8,141 bases of DNA. Source: DAOVDI01 sp965373045. GTDB lineage: Bacteria > Acidobacteriota > Aminicenantia > Aminicenantales > Aminicenantaceae. The notes under the pieces are model-generated. The model was not told the origin of the DNA and ran no database searches. It was given only the letters and a program-made list of their open reading frames with translations. The translations under genes and the position numbers were made by a program. Location of the stretch: the NCBI GenBank assembly GCA_965373045.1, contig CBDVEQ010000126.1:1-8141 (forward strand), given 5' to 3'. Position 1 is the stretch's first letter; the number at the start of each line of letters is the position of its first letter. Of the stretch, positions 1-6,758 are shown piece after piece.

Positions 1-439
1 AGGTATGGATCACACTGATCTGTGAAACGCCCTGGGAACCGATAATAGGATAGCTTTCTTCCACTTGCAGGACCTGTCCTCCTTTTTCCCAACAGGCTTT
101 AATGATGCGGTTCTTTCCCACTGATTTTGAAAGTCCCATAAACACATTACTGGGAAACACCCGGTTTGTAATGGGGAACCTGTTTTCCGACCCGTCCATC
201 TTCAGCTTCAGGGTATCCGTAAAACTCCGGCCCCCTCCCCATACTTGAGAGAGGGTCACTTGTTCTCCTTCTATCCATACATTCAAATTCAGGATTCTAT
301 AAAGTCCTATCTCTGCGCTTTTTTCTGGGATCATCACCCATTTCCCGGAAAATCCCTCTCCTTCTCTGCTTATACTGTATGAGGGAAATATAAGGGCAAT
401 GGCAAATAAAATGGATAAAATTCTGGGCATTATTTTCAT
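1..439 (-). CDS. Exported protein of unknown function, possibly lipocalin-like; C-terminus beyond the left edge
   Basis: An open frame of 146 codons runs from an ATG at 439 to the left edge without a stop, so the C-terminus is missing. A GGAG ribosome binding site at 448-451 lies 8 bases upstream and supports this start over the ATG at 430. Residues 1-24 form a signal peptide (MKIMPR, a hydrophobic stretch, then a PSYSIS region). The mature part starts FSGKW and continues as short alternating hydrophobic strands with a conserved-looking DGSEN turn near residue 86. The pattern resembles small secreted beta-barrel or lipocalin-like proteins that begin FxGxW and end strands in a DGxE turn, but I do not recognise a named family and this is only inference. 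It starts 38 bases after the M14 carboxypeptidase stop, so it is almost certainly the third gene of that operon and acts outside the cytoplasm. Confidence 0.75.
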   Translation of the reverse strand, partial: MKIMPRILSILFAIALIFPSYSISREGEGFSGKWVMIPEKSAEIGLYRILNLNVWIEGEQVTLSQVWGGGRSFTDTLKLKMDGSENRFPITNRVFPSNVFMGLSKSVGKNRIIKACWEKGGQVLQVEESYPIIGSQGVSQISVIHT

Positions 440-477
440 AACGTATTCTCCAATACAATAAATGTTCTAAATTCAGG

Positions 478-2253
478 CTAATTGAGTTTTAGTGTTTTTG
501 TGATAGCCCCGGCATGCCTTGATCTATAAGTGATCTCTATCTCGCCCTTTCCTGATACAAGAAACTGATGCTCTACTTTGCCAAAACCCGGAACAAACAG
601 AAACTGGACTTCGGGCTTATGTTTTTTATAAGTCACCTGATCTGTGTAGATGTTATTCAACTTCCCGCCTGCTACGACCTTGGTCTGTTTCCCTGAAAGG
701 GTCAGAATATCTTGTGGATAAAGCTTAACCTTCTGTGCTTGATAGTTCATGCTCGGAATAGCTTTGGAATTGACCAGACGCGTGCGGATACGATACAGGT
801 TTTTTCCTATTTTAGACACGTCAAAAACATCAAGTTTGACCTCAGGAAGATGCTTGGCCGCAAAGATCATGGCCGAAGCATTGCGGTGGACCAGGTTCTT
901 GAGCATAAAGGGAGCGGGAAGCCGGCTGCTTAATTTCACCCACCCTCCGATCTCAATATTTCCATAGGTCGGATGCTTGTACGGTTTCCAGGGCTTGTAC
1001 AGCTCGCCCTGGACAAGATTGTCACTGAACTTGAGCCTTTCCCGGATCTGTTCATTTCCTCCCATAAGAGACATCATGTCTTTTTGTTCCGGTTTGCTTT
1101 TTGATTCATCATCCCGTGTTTTGTAGCTTTCCTCGTCTGATACAAAAAGCTCGATAACATAACCGTATGCTCCCATCATCTGTGTCATCCACTCCACGGA
1201 ATCCCCATAGGTTGTATACAGATCTTTCCAGCTGATAAGATAATGGTAATAAGGCACCATCCGTTCAGAATGTTTTCCAATGTAATCATAGACCGCAACA
1301 TCACGCGAAGAGTATTCACCAAGCGCCTTCCGGCTGGGTCCCCGCAGGTACATCCCACCGACGTTGTGCAGGGAATAAACCAGACAGATATTGGTCCTTT
1401 TGTAGATCCATTTCGAGATTGATTTCAAACCGACTCCTGAAAAAGGATAATCTCCAGCACCCATCTGAACATATTCCGGAGCCCAGTCAAAACCCCAGTT
1501 CCGGTTGGGATCCACATATCCCTCGGAATCTTCGTTCACACGGCCGTCGCCATCATTATCGATCCCTTCCTGGCCGAGCATAGTCCATTCCCCTTTTTCG
1601 CCGGGTTTGACCGCGATCATGAGCCGGCCATCTTCAGGATCGGTTTTCAGGCGGCCGAAAGGATCTTTTTTGCGCATCATGCAGATATTCCCGTCGCCAT
1701 CCAGGTCATCTGGAAAATCCTCATCCTTCAGTCCGTCTCTGTCGTCATCCTTGGGAATACGAAGTCCCCGGTTGGAGCTTGAGGTGTTGGCATCGGTCAT
1801 GAAATGATAACGACCATCTACATTCACTGTGGGAATGACATAAAAACAGACCCGGTCCACAAGGTTTGTTACCTCCTGGTTTTTCCCATAGTTACCCAAC
1901 AAATAATCCAGCATGTAAAGGCATACTTCTGTAGCCTGGATCTCGTTCCCGTGAATATTCCCATCCACATAAATGGCTGGCTTTCCAAGTTCTTTGCCTG
2001 TCTTCGGGTTATTGATGGTCATAGCGTAAATAGCCCTCGCCTCCTCGCTCTTTCCAACAATCTCAAGTTTTGTCAGTTGAGGATAGGCCTTGTGGAGGGC
2101 TTGCATAGCCTCAACAACTTCCCCGTATGTGTAATAATCGTCAAACCGCAGGGGAACTCTTATCTCCTTTTTAGCTGCCTCTAAGGTCTCCCCGGCAGCA
2201 AATATAACAACAGCCAGAACCACGATAAGTAGAATTATTCTTTTATTTTTCAT
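478..2253 (-). CDS. Secreted M14-family zinc carboxypeptidase, catalytic residues intact
   Basis: A 591-residue exported metallopeptidase that should remove C-terminal residues from peptides outside the cytoplasm. Residues 1-20 form a signal sequence (MKNKR plus a hydrophobic run). The M14 core spans about 35-375. The zinc ligands appear as H101 and E104 (NIHGNE) and H296 (SLHN). Substrate-binding N250 and R251 lie in DPNRNW, R194 in MMRKKDP probably matches Arg127 of carboxypeptidase A, and the general base is E368 (VIELF). Two acidic segments, about 169-189 and 231-242, carry DxDxDG loops like calcium-binding loops, and they enlarge the core between the NVDG and DPNRNW motifs. A C-terminal domain (about 410-591) contains HPTYGNIEIGG and looks beta-rich. 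The ATG overlaps the upstream stop in ATGA; GGGAG at 2261-2265 is its ribosome binding site. Exact specificity cannot be read from the sequence. Confidence 0.93.
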   Translation of the reverse strand: MKNKRIILLIVVLAVVIFAAGETLEAAKKEIRVPLRFDDYYTYGEVVEAMQALHKAYPQLTKLEIVGKSEEARAIYAMTINNPKTGKELGKPAIYVDGNIHGNEIQATEVCLYMLDYLLGNYGKNQEVTNLVDRVCFYVIPTVNVDGRYHFMTDANTSSSNRGLRIPKDDDRDGLKDEDFPDDLDGDGNICMMRKKDPFGRLKTDPEDGRLMIAVKPGEKGEWTMLGQEGIDNDGDGRVNEDSEGYVDPNRNWGFDWAPEYVQMGAGDYPFSGVGLKSISKWIYKRTNICLVYSLHNVGGMYLRGPSRKALGEYSSRDVAVYDYIGKHSERMVPYYHYLISWKDLYTTYGDSVEWMTQMMGAYGYVIELFVSDEESYKTRDDESKSKPEQKDMMSLMGGNEQIRERLKFSDNLVQGELYKPWKPYKHPTYGNIEIGGWVKLSSRLPAPFMLKNLVHRNASAMIFAAKHLPEVKLDVFDVSKIGKNLYRIRTRLVNSKAIPSMNYQAQKVKLYPQDILTLSGKQTKVVAGGKLNNIYTDQVTYKKHKPEVQFLFVPGFGKVEHQFLVSGKGEIEITYRSRHAGAITKTLKLN

Positions 2254-4274
2254 TGTGTTTCTCCCAGCTTTATCTGCTTTTGATCACACCAGGCAATGCT
2301 TGTTTTCGCCTTGATCAGCAGTTGTATGGGTTTATCCGCCCGGACGATCCATTCTGCTGTCTGGGTTTGATATCCATCTATACTTTTGATGGTACTCCGT
2401 TTTTTCCCCTCGATAACAGAAAATCCTTTTCCTTCCAGACTGAGCAGCACCGGCAGGATCCGGTTGTTACGCTTTCCCATAGCCGTAGGATAGGGAAGAT
2501 ATCCTGTATTTTCTACCCAGACTTTTATCCGATACACTCCAGGGCCTAATGCTTTGGCCTCGGTCTTATTGATTTTGATCCGCGCCATTTTTGAGGAGAT
2601 CTCAAACACCCATGGAACCTGGCCTTTGAGCAGGCCGTGGATCATGGCCTCTGGGGGAGTATTGTCTGCAAATGGGACACTTCCACCGATCTCCACATTT
2701 CCCAGCGTGGGATGCTCGAAGGCCTTCCAGGCCACAAATCCTTTGCTCTGCATCTGTTTGTCGCTGAAGGCCAGCAGGGCTTTTTCTTTGGGGTCTGCAC
2801 CTTCTTTTCCCTTAGGTTTGGGCATCTGTCTAATCATTTCCGCCATCTTCTTGGTGGTCATCATACCGCCCTTCAAAGCGCCGATGATCTGGGAGGCCTT
2901 GAACTGATCCGGAGCTCCGGAATCCTTCAGGAACTTCTGGATCTTTTCCTCGCCAAGAGCAATAAACTCATCCGATGTCATCTTTTCCAGCTTCTCCGGT
3001 GTGATCTCCGGTTCCTTTTTCTTCTCATCCTTGACTTCAGGAAGTGTCCAGAAATCCATACTGAACGAGGGAAGCCCCAGATGATAATAGGACCAGAGCT
3101 CAAACGAGCCGTCTTTAGCAGCAGCAGGATCCAGCCGCTTGCCGTCCAGCTTGGCTTTTTTTAGAACCTCTTTATATTTATCGGAAAGATCCTTATAGAA
3201 CTTCAGGTCTTCGGGAAGCGGATTAACAACCGCTCCCAATCCTAGAAAACCCGCAACCATGGACTCGTTAATTTCCATTCCCTCGGGGGCTAAGGGCTGG
3301 ACCAGTTCAATAACTTCTTTAATCGTATAAGTTTTTTCCGGATCTGCATTGAGAAAACCTGCAAATCGTTTCGGTATCTTGAGCTTTGTCAGATCCACAG
3401 CTCCCTTGCGTCCTCCTTTTGGAGGGACAAGGCAGAAATTGGTTGCACCCATTGTAAAGGTCATGCCGATCTCACGATGCTCCATGATGAATTTGATCAG
3501 GAAAAAACTTTCTGTCTCGTTCCCCGCCCAACTGCCGCCGGTTTTTGTGAAAAACTTAAAGAGATGGGGGAAATTGATTCCGATATTAACACCGCCCGGA
3601 CCGTCTTCATTGTACAAACCATCTTTATCGTTATCGATTCCTTCTGTGTAGAGTTTATAGACGCCTTTCTCTCCTTTGGTTCGGTCAGCCTTCTTCATCA
3701 GCCTTGGCTCACCGGGAATGGAGATCCATTGGCCCTTGGGATCTTTGACCCGTATTTGTGTGATGATACCGTTTCCGTCCAGGTCATCAACTCCGTCCTC
3801 ATCGGTCCTGTCATCCATATCGTCATTGTACGGCCTGGCATTTCTTGGATCCCGTTTGAGAGGTCTGGCAAAATAGCCGGCTGCTGCATCAGGATTTCCG
3901 CAGGGCATAACATACCACGTTTTATCCTTGCGTACCCCAGGCTTTTTAACGATCTCCTTTGCCAGATACAGGGCTGCCTCGCTTGAAATTAGAACCGTTC
4001 CCTCCATATTGGCTGCTACAAAAACTGCCGGAAAAACCTTTTCCTTTTTCCCGACTTCCGGCCCGATCTCAAGAACCATCAGTGCCCGGCCTCCATAACT
4101 TTTACCAAGCGTATGAATAACCGCGATCTTTGGGTTCTGGCGCGCTAGAGTTTGTAATTCGGCATTCAATTCTTTTGACTTGTGATACTTGTCAAAAGTC
4201 CATTCTGCTGAAACAGCAGCTGTTGCCATCACAAAAATCAAAACACAAAACAATATCCCTGTTTTTCTTCTCAT
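2250..4274 (-). CDS. Secreted M14-fold protein lacking the zinc site (probable pseudopeptidase)
   Basis: A 674-residue exported paralogue of the downstream carboxypeptidase. Residues 1-23 form a signal peptide with a likely cut after VSA. The M14 landmarks align almost without gaps, but the key residues differ: the HGNE motif is EGTV (E91, V94), the third ligand His is G276, the Asn-Arg pair is G232-I233, and the catalytic Glu is M406, followed by D407. R175 in QIRVKDP remains. The acidic DxDxDG loops (about 150-169 and 214-224) and the C-terminal HPTLGNVEIGG motif (about 521-531) are also retained. Compared with its partner it has about 58 extra residues between the third-ligand and catalytic-Glu positions, and about 56 extra, mostly charged Lys/Glu-rich residues before the C-terminal domain. 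The frame is clean over 2 kb, so this is not a decaying gene. The start has GAGGT at 4279-4283. A structural, peptide-binding or partner role is inference. Confidence 0.9.
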   Translation of the reverse strand: MRRKTGILFCVLIFVMATAAVSAEWTFDKYHKSKELNAELQTLARQNPKIAVIHTLGKSYGGRALMVLEIGPEVGKKEKVFPAVFVAANMEGTVLISSEAALYLAKEIVKKPGVRKDKTWYVMPCGNPDAAAGYFARPLKRDPRNARPYNDDMDDRTDEDGVDDLDGNGIITQIRVKDPKGQWISIPGEPRLMKKADRTKGEKGVYKLYTEGIDNDKDGLYNEDGPGGVNIGINFPHLFKFFTKTGGSWAGNETESFFLIKFIMEHREIGMTFTMGATNFCLVPPKGGRKGAVDLTKLKIPKRFAGFLNADPEKTYTIKEVIELVQPLAPEGMEINESMVAGFLGLGAVVNPLPEDLKFYKDLSDKYKEVLKKAKLDGKRLDPAAAKDGSFELWSYYHLGLPSFSMDFWTLPEVKDEKKKEPEITPEKLEKMTSDEFIALGEEKIQKFLKDSGAPDQFKASQIIGALKGGMMTTKKMAEMIRQMPKPKGKEGADPKEKALLAFSDKQMQSKGFVAWKAFEHPTLGNVEIGGSVPFADNTPPEAMIHGLLKGQVPWVFEISSKMARIKINKTEAKALGPGVYRIKVWVENTGYLPYPTAMGKRNNRILPVLLSLEGKGFSVIEGKKRSTIKSIDGYQTQTAEWIVRADKPIQLLIKAKTSIAWCDQKQIKLGETQ

Positions 4275-4315
4275 ATTTACCTCGTTTTTTCTTTATGATA
4301 ATTTATTAACCTGCT

Positions 4316-4347
4316 TTATTTATAAAAAATGCCAATAACTTAACATA
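4316..4347 (-). repeat. TATCGGCA-type repeat, copy A
   Basis: This 32-base segment matches 4728-4759 in the same orientation at 26 of 32 positions by ungapped eye alignment. The shared core on the plus strand is TTATTTAyAAAAAmTGCCrATA. On the minus strand it reads TTATTGGCATTTTTTATAAA and sits 42-73 bases upstream of the M14 pseudopeptidase start, where promoter or leader signals would be expected. Confidence 0.6.
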
Positions 4348-4361
4348 TCATAAAGCATCCA

Positions 4362-4380
4362 GTTCGGCTTTTATCCGAAC
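4362..4380. repeat. Short perfect hairpin in the M14 operon leader region
   Basis: GTTCGG at 4362-4367 pairs perfectly with CCGAAC at 4375-4380 around a 7-base loop. It lies about 90 bases upstream of the M14 pseudopeptidase start. No T-tract follows on either strand, so it is not an ordinary intrinsic terminator. It could be an operator, an RNA stem if transcription starts above it, or chance. Confidence 0.4.
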
Positions 4381-4429
4381 AATTTCCGCCATAACTTTTT
4401 TCTGTAACATTTCTGTAATATCTCAATTC

Positions 4430-4449
4430 GATTATCGGCATTTTTTACC
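4430..4449 (+). repeat. TATCGGCA-type repeat, copy B (inverted)
   Basis: GATTATCGGCATTTTTTACC is the reverse complement of the core of copies A and C. It agrees with copy A at 15 of 16 bases over TAAAAAATGCCrATAA. It forms inverted pairs with copy A (enclosing about 130 bases) and with copy C (enclosing about 320 bases, including the periodic repeats). Confidence 0.55.
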
Positions 4450-4490
4450 ATTCGGGCGAGCCGATCTCACCGCAGTGGCTTCGTCGTGTT

Positions 4491-4519
4491 CCGTCATTCC
4501 CATGCAAACGGGAATCCAG
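4491..4519. repeat. Degenerate ATTCCC...GGGAATCCAG intergenic palindrome
   Basis: ATTCCC at 4496-4501 pairs with GGGAAT at 4510-4515 around an 8-base loop, preceded by CCGTC and followed by CCAG. The layout CGTCATTCCC...GGGAATCCAG matches a palindrome commonly scattered in bacterial intergenic regions. One base (A4502, where G would extend the stem) has diverged. It directly abuts the longer inverted repeat that starts at 4519. Confidence 0.5.
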
Positions 4520-4611
4520 TTCTTTGAGTTCATGGAGTTTCTTGAGCTCATTGAGTTAAATTTTATTAAAATAACCCAAAGAACACAACGAACCCAATAA
4601 ACTCAACAAAC
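4519..4611. repeat. Long imperfect inverted repeat made of 9-base units
   Basis: The arm 4519-4558 matches the reverse complement of 4572-4611 at about 29 of 40 positions without gaps, leaving a 13-base AT-only loop. Each arm is built of 9-base units: GAGTTCATG, GAGTTTCTT, GAGCTCATT on the left, and AACCCAAAG, AACACAACG, AACCCAATA, AACTCAACA on the right. Transcribed RNA or single-stranded DNA could fold into a long hairpin. No U-tract follows on the minus strand, so it is not a classical terminator for the GGT-like gene, though it may protect a 3' end. Confidence 0.6.
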
Positions 4612-4660
4612 TTTTCTTGACTTCAACGACTTCAACAGACCTCTAAGGACTTCTATAGAC
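4573..4660. repeat. Degenerate 9- to 10-base tandem repeat tract
   Basis: Successive units begin every 9 to 11 bases: four AACnCAAnn units (4573-4608), an 11-base spacer, then ACTTCAACG, ACTTCAACA, GACCTCTAAG and GACTTCTATA up to 4657. On the minus strand the units read as GTCGTTGAA- and GTTTATTGG-like words. The first part is also the right arm of the long inverted repeat. There is no spacer-repeat pattern of CRISPR type and no coding frame with a start. Confidence 0.55.
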
Positions 4661-4727
4661 TGTTTTTCTTTGGTCACTCCTCGCAGCTACGGCAACCTCG
4701 ACCCGTGAATAAAGCAAGCTCTCTGAA

Positions 4728-4759
4728 TTATTTACAAAAACTGCCGATAGCCTAATATA
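4728..4759 (-). repeat. TATCGGCA-type repeat, copy C
   Basis: This is the direct-repeat partner of copy A (26 of 32 identical). On the minus strand it reads CTATCGGCAGTTTTTGTAAA and begins about 113 bases after the GGT-like stop. A CATCC follows both copies A and C within 30 bases on the plus strand, so the similarity may extend further in degenerate form. Confidence 0.6.
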
Positions 4760-4871
4760 ACTTCTTATATTTCATCCCGCGAATAATCCAGGTTAAATGG
4801 ATTTATAAGGCGCTCAAATATATAATACGTAATTGAAGAATAAAAAGTTCTATTTTTTGGCTTTTCAGGAA

Positions 4872-6746
4872 TTACCAAACAATTCCGTAATCGTCACCGT
4901 AGTTGCTGGCCCCACCCCAGAATGTACTGTGCTTCCAATCAAAAAATATCGCAGTAATAGGCCCGGAAGTGTATTTACTGTAATCAAGATCATATCCCAT
5001 CTGAGCCAGATATTCTCTAACTTTCAGAGGGATCACTGAATTCAAACGAAGCCTTCCGGGACGGGCCTCATGCGCTCCAAAAGAACTCTGCATCTGATAA
5101 CTAACGATATTCGGCGCCTCACAAGCTTCCTGGACATTCATTCCCCACTCAACTACATTGAGGAAAAACTGGAGCATGTTCTGGTCCTGAGTATCCCCTC
5201 CCTGTACGGCAAAGGACAGAAAGGGTTTTCCGTCCTTCAGGGCCATACTCGGTGTAAGTGTTGCTCTGGGCCTTTTCCCTGGCTCGACCACGTTATATGG
5301 ATTTTTACTTTTGTCCAGAACAAAGCTCTGCATGCGCTGGCTCATCCCTATTCCGGTGTTACCTGCAATGCATGCTGGGATCCAGCCGCCTGATGGGGTT
5401 ACGGAAACAACCCACCCCATTTTGTCCGCAGCCTGGATGGAAGTGGTGCCGGCTGTAAAGCTCTCATCATAAGAAATCATGGACCTCTCATCCTTTACAG
5501 TGTTTTCCCGCCCGGTATTGGACCATTCTTTCAGCAGTCCTAAAAAGGGATTTGTTTTTCCCTCAAAGGGATATGGATCTCCGGGCTTTACATCAGGATC
5601 ATTGATATTCCAGTTGATCTGCTGCACTCTTTTTTTGGCATAATCCTTGGAGAGCAGTCCCTTTATAGGTTCCTCTGGTGGATAATACGGATCTCCATAA
5701 TAAAAATCCCGGTCCGCAAAGACATGGTTCATAACCTGGTAGAGAGCATGGATATAGTTGATGCTGTTAAATCCCATGGATTTAAGATCGATGTTTTCCA
5801 GCATGTTCAAAGCCTGGAGCATAACAGGCCCCTGGACCCAATGCGTCAATTTATAGACCTCGATGCCTTTATAGGTAGTCGTCACAGGCTTCTCAATATA
5901 GACTTTCCATTGGGCCATGTCTTTCATAGTAATCAATCCGCCCTGTTCCTGACAGCCCCGAACAAATTCTTCGGCAATATCACCGCGGTAAAAACGATCA
6001 TAGGCTGCATAGATAGCCTCTTTCCGGTTTTTCCCTTGGGATAGAGCTTTTTTCTCAGCATCGACCATTTTTTTCAGGGTTTCCAGAAGGTCGGCCTGAC
6101 GGAAGATCTCGCCCACATGAGGCGCTTCATGTTCTTCTCCCAGATGAGGGAGCAGAATCTTTTTGGAATAAGGCCACTTTTTGATCCTGTCTTTGGTTTG
6201 CTCTGTTCGACGGACAAAATCCTGCTCCACCGGATAACCTTCCGCCATCTGCATGGCAGGCTCCAGCACCTCCTTGAGGCTGAGTGATCCCCATTCAGCC
6301 AGCATTGTCAACAGGCCGCCCGGAGTGCCAGGTGTCACTGCCGCCAGAGGACCATAGGCGGGGGGATACTCCATATCTTTGTCCTGAAAATATTCCAGCG
6401 TTGCACCCGTAGGGGCTACCCCCAAAGCATTGATCCCATAGACCTTCCCGGTATGAGGATTATAAACAAGAGCCTGGGTTTCACCGCCCCAGCTTAGAAC
6501 ATCATACATGGTGCTCACTGCAGCCAGCATGGCACAGGCGGCATCTACCGCGTTTCCGCCTTTCTGAAAAATCATGGCGCCTGCTGTGGCTCCCAGAGGC
6601 TTCCCGGTGATCGCTACCCAATGCCGACCGTGAAGCACTGGCTTTTCCGTCCTGCTGCTGTTTATACGGGCGCATGAAAAAACAATTAAAAAGACAAGGA
6701 TAAATATCTTCATATTCCTGATATATGCATGAGACGCTTTAGACAT
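4872..6746 (-). CDS. Gamma-glutamyltransferase-like Ntn hydrolase, probable lipoprotein, altered substrate pocket
   Basis: A 624-residue member of the GGT family of self-cleaving Ntn hydrolases, about usual length. Residues 12-24 are hydrophobic and end in FSC, with C25 as a possible lipid-attachment cysteine followed by Ala. The family signature QKGGNAVDAACAML (61-74) and TPGTPGG (138-144) are present. Autocleavage is expected between G433 and T434 (AGTTSIQ), making T434 the nucleophile. G516-G517 (VQGGDTQ) should form the oxyanion hole. The residues that hold the glutamyl group in E. coli GGT are replaced by eye alignment: Arg114 by L108, Asp433 by S474, and Ser462-Ser463 by A495-T496. It may therefore be an amidase or acylase for another substrate rather than a glutathione enzyme; that is inference. 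The start at 6746 is favoured by AGGAGG; M12 (6713) is the alternative. It follows the kinase gene by 58 bases. Confidence 0.9.
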   Translation of the reverse strand: MSKASHAYIRNMKIFILVFLIVFSCARINSSRTEKPVLHGRHWVAITGKPLGATAGAMIFQKGGNAVDAACAMLAAVSTMYDVLSWGGETQALVYNPHTGKVYGINALGVAPTGATLEYFQDKDMEYPPAYGPLAAVTPGTPGGLLTMLAEWGSLSLKEVLEPAMQMAEGYPVEQDFVRRTEQTKDRIKKWPYSKKILLPHLGEEHEAPHVGEIFRQADLLETLKKMVDAEKKALSQGKNRKEAIYAAYDRFYRGDIAEEFVRGCQEQGGLITMKDMAQWKVYIEKPVTTTYKGIEVYKLTHWVQGPVMLQALNMLENIDLKSMGFNSINYIHALYQVMNHVFADRDFYYGDPYYPPEEPIKGLLSKDYAKKRVQQINWNINDPDVKPGDPYPFEGKTNPFLGLLKEWSNTGRENTVKDERSMISYDESFTAGTTSIQAADKMGWVVSVTPSGGWIPACIAGNTGIGMSQRMQSFVLDKSKNPYNVVEPGKRPRATLTPSMALKDGKPFLSFAVQGGDTQDQNMLQFFLNVVEWGMNVQEACEAPNIVSYQMQSSFGAHEARPGRLRLNSVIPLKVREYLAQMGYDLDYSKYTSGPITAIFFDWKHSTFWGGASNYGDDYGIVW

Positions 6747-6750
6747 GAGT

Positions 6751-6756
6751 CCTCCT
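6751..6756 (-). promoter_or_regulatory. Strong ribosome binding site of the GGT-like gene
   Basis: AGGAGG on the minus strand lies 4 bases before the ATG at 6746. The internal ATG at 6713, which would give a more classical short lipoprotein signal (MKIFILVF...), has only a weak AGGA next to it. This decides the longer start. Confidence 0.7.
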
Positions 6757-6758
6757 CA

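Larger units (their letters stand above)
4275..4871. other. Gene-free, repeat-rich intergenic region between the GGT-like gene and the M14 operon
   Basis: No convincing coding frame was found on either strand over about 597 bases. The region must hold the promoter and leader of the M14 operon (minus strand, right part of the leader just above 4274) and the 3' end of the GGT-like transcript. It is AT-rich near both genes and contains several degenerate repeat families that are listed separately: a TATCGGCA-type motif in three copies, a GGGAAT palindrome, a long imperfect inverted repeat and a 9-base periodic tract. I could not identify a clean -35/-10 pair. TTGGCA at 4330-4335 on the minus strand lacks a good -10 box at normal spacing. 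Confidence 0.8.

Noticed and set aside
1505..1807. A 100-codon open frame on the plus strand, rich in Ser and Pro
   Set aside because: It is the antisense shadow of the DxDxDG-rich part of the M14 carboxypeptidase; no ribosome binding site or recognisable family.
2637..3164. A 175-codon open frame on the plus strand
   Set aside because: It lies wholly antisense to the well-supported M14 pseudopeptidase and shows no motifs.
3477..3986. A 169-codon open frame on the plus strand
   Set aside because: Antisense to the M14 pseudopeptidase; hydrophobic runs come from complementing acidic and amphipathic codons.
4245..4247. Cys10 of the pseudopeptidase (ILFC) as a lipoprotein cysteine
   Set aside because: It lies too early inside the hydrophobic core, which continues to a better standard cleavage site after VSA.
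4316..4347. Sigma-54 promoter (TTGGCA with following bases) upstream of the M14 operon
   Set aside because: No GC-containing -12 element follows at the required spacing; only T/A bases are present.
4573..4660. Possible CRISPR array
   Set aside because: Units are 9 to 10 bases without unique spacers, and no cas gene is present.
4800..4871. Intrinsic terminator directly after the GGT-like gene
   Set aside because: Only a weak AAAAG/CTTTT pairing is present, with no GC-rich stem.
4833..5039. A 68-codon plus-strand frame starting in the intergenic region
   Set aside because: Most of it is antisense to the C-terminus of the GGT-like gene and it has no convincing ribosome binding site or motif.
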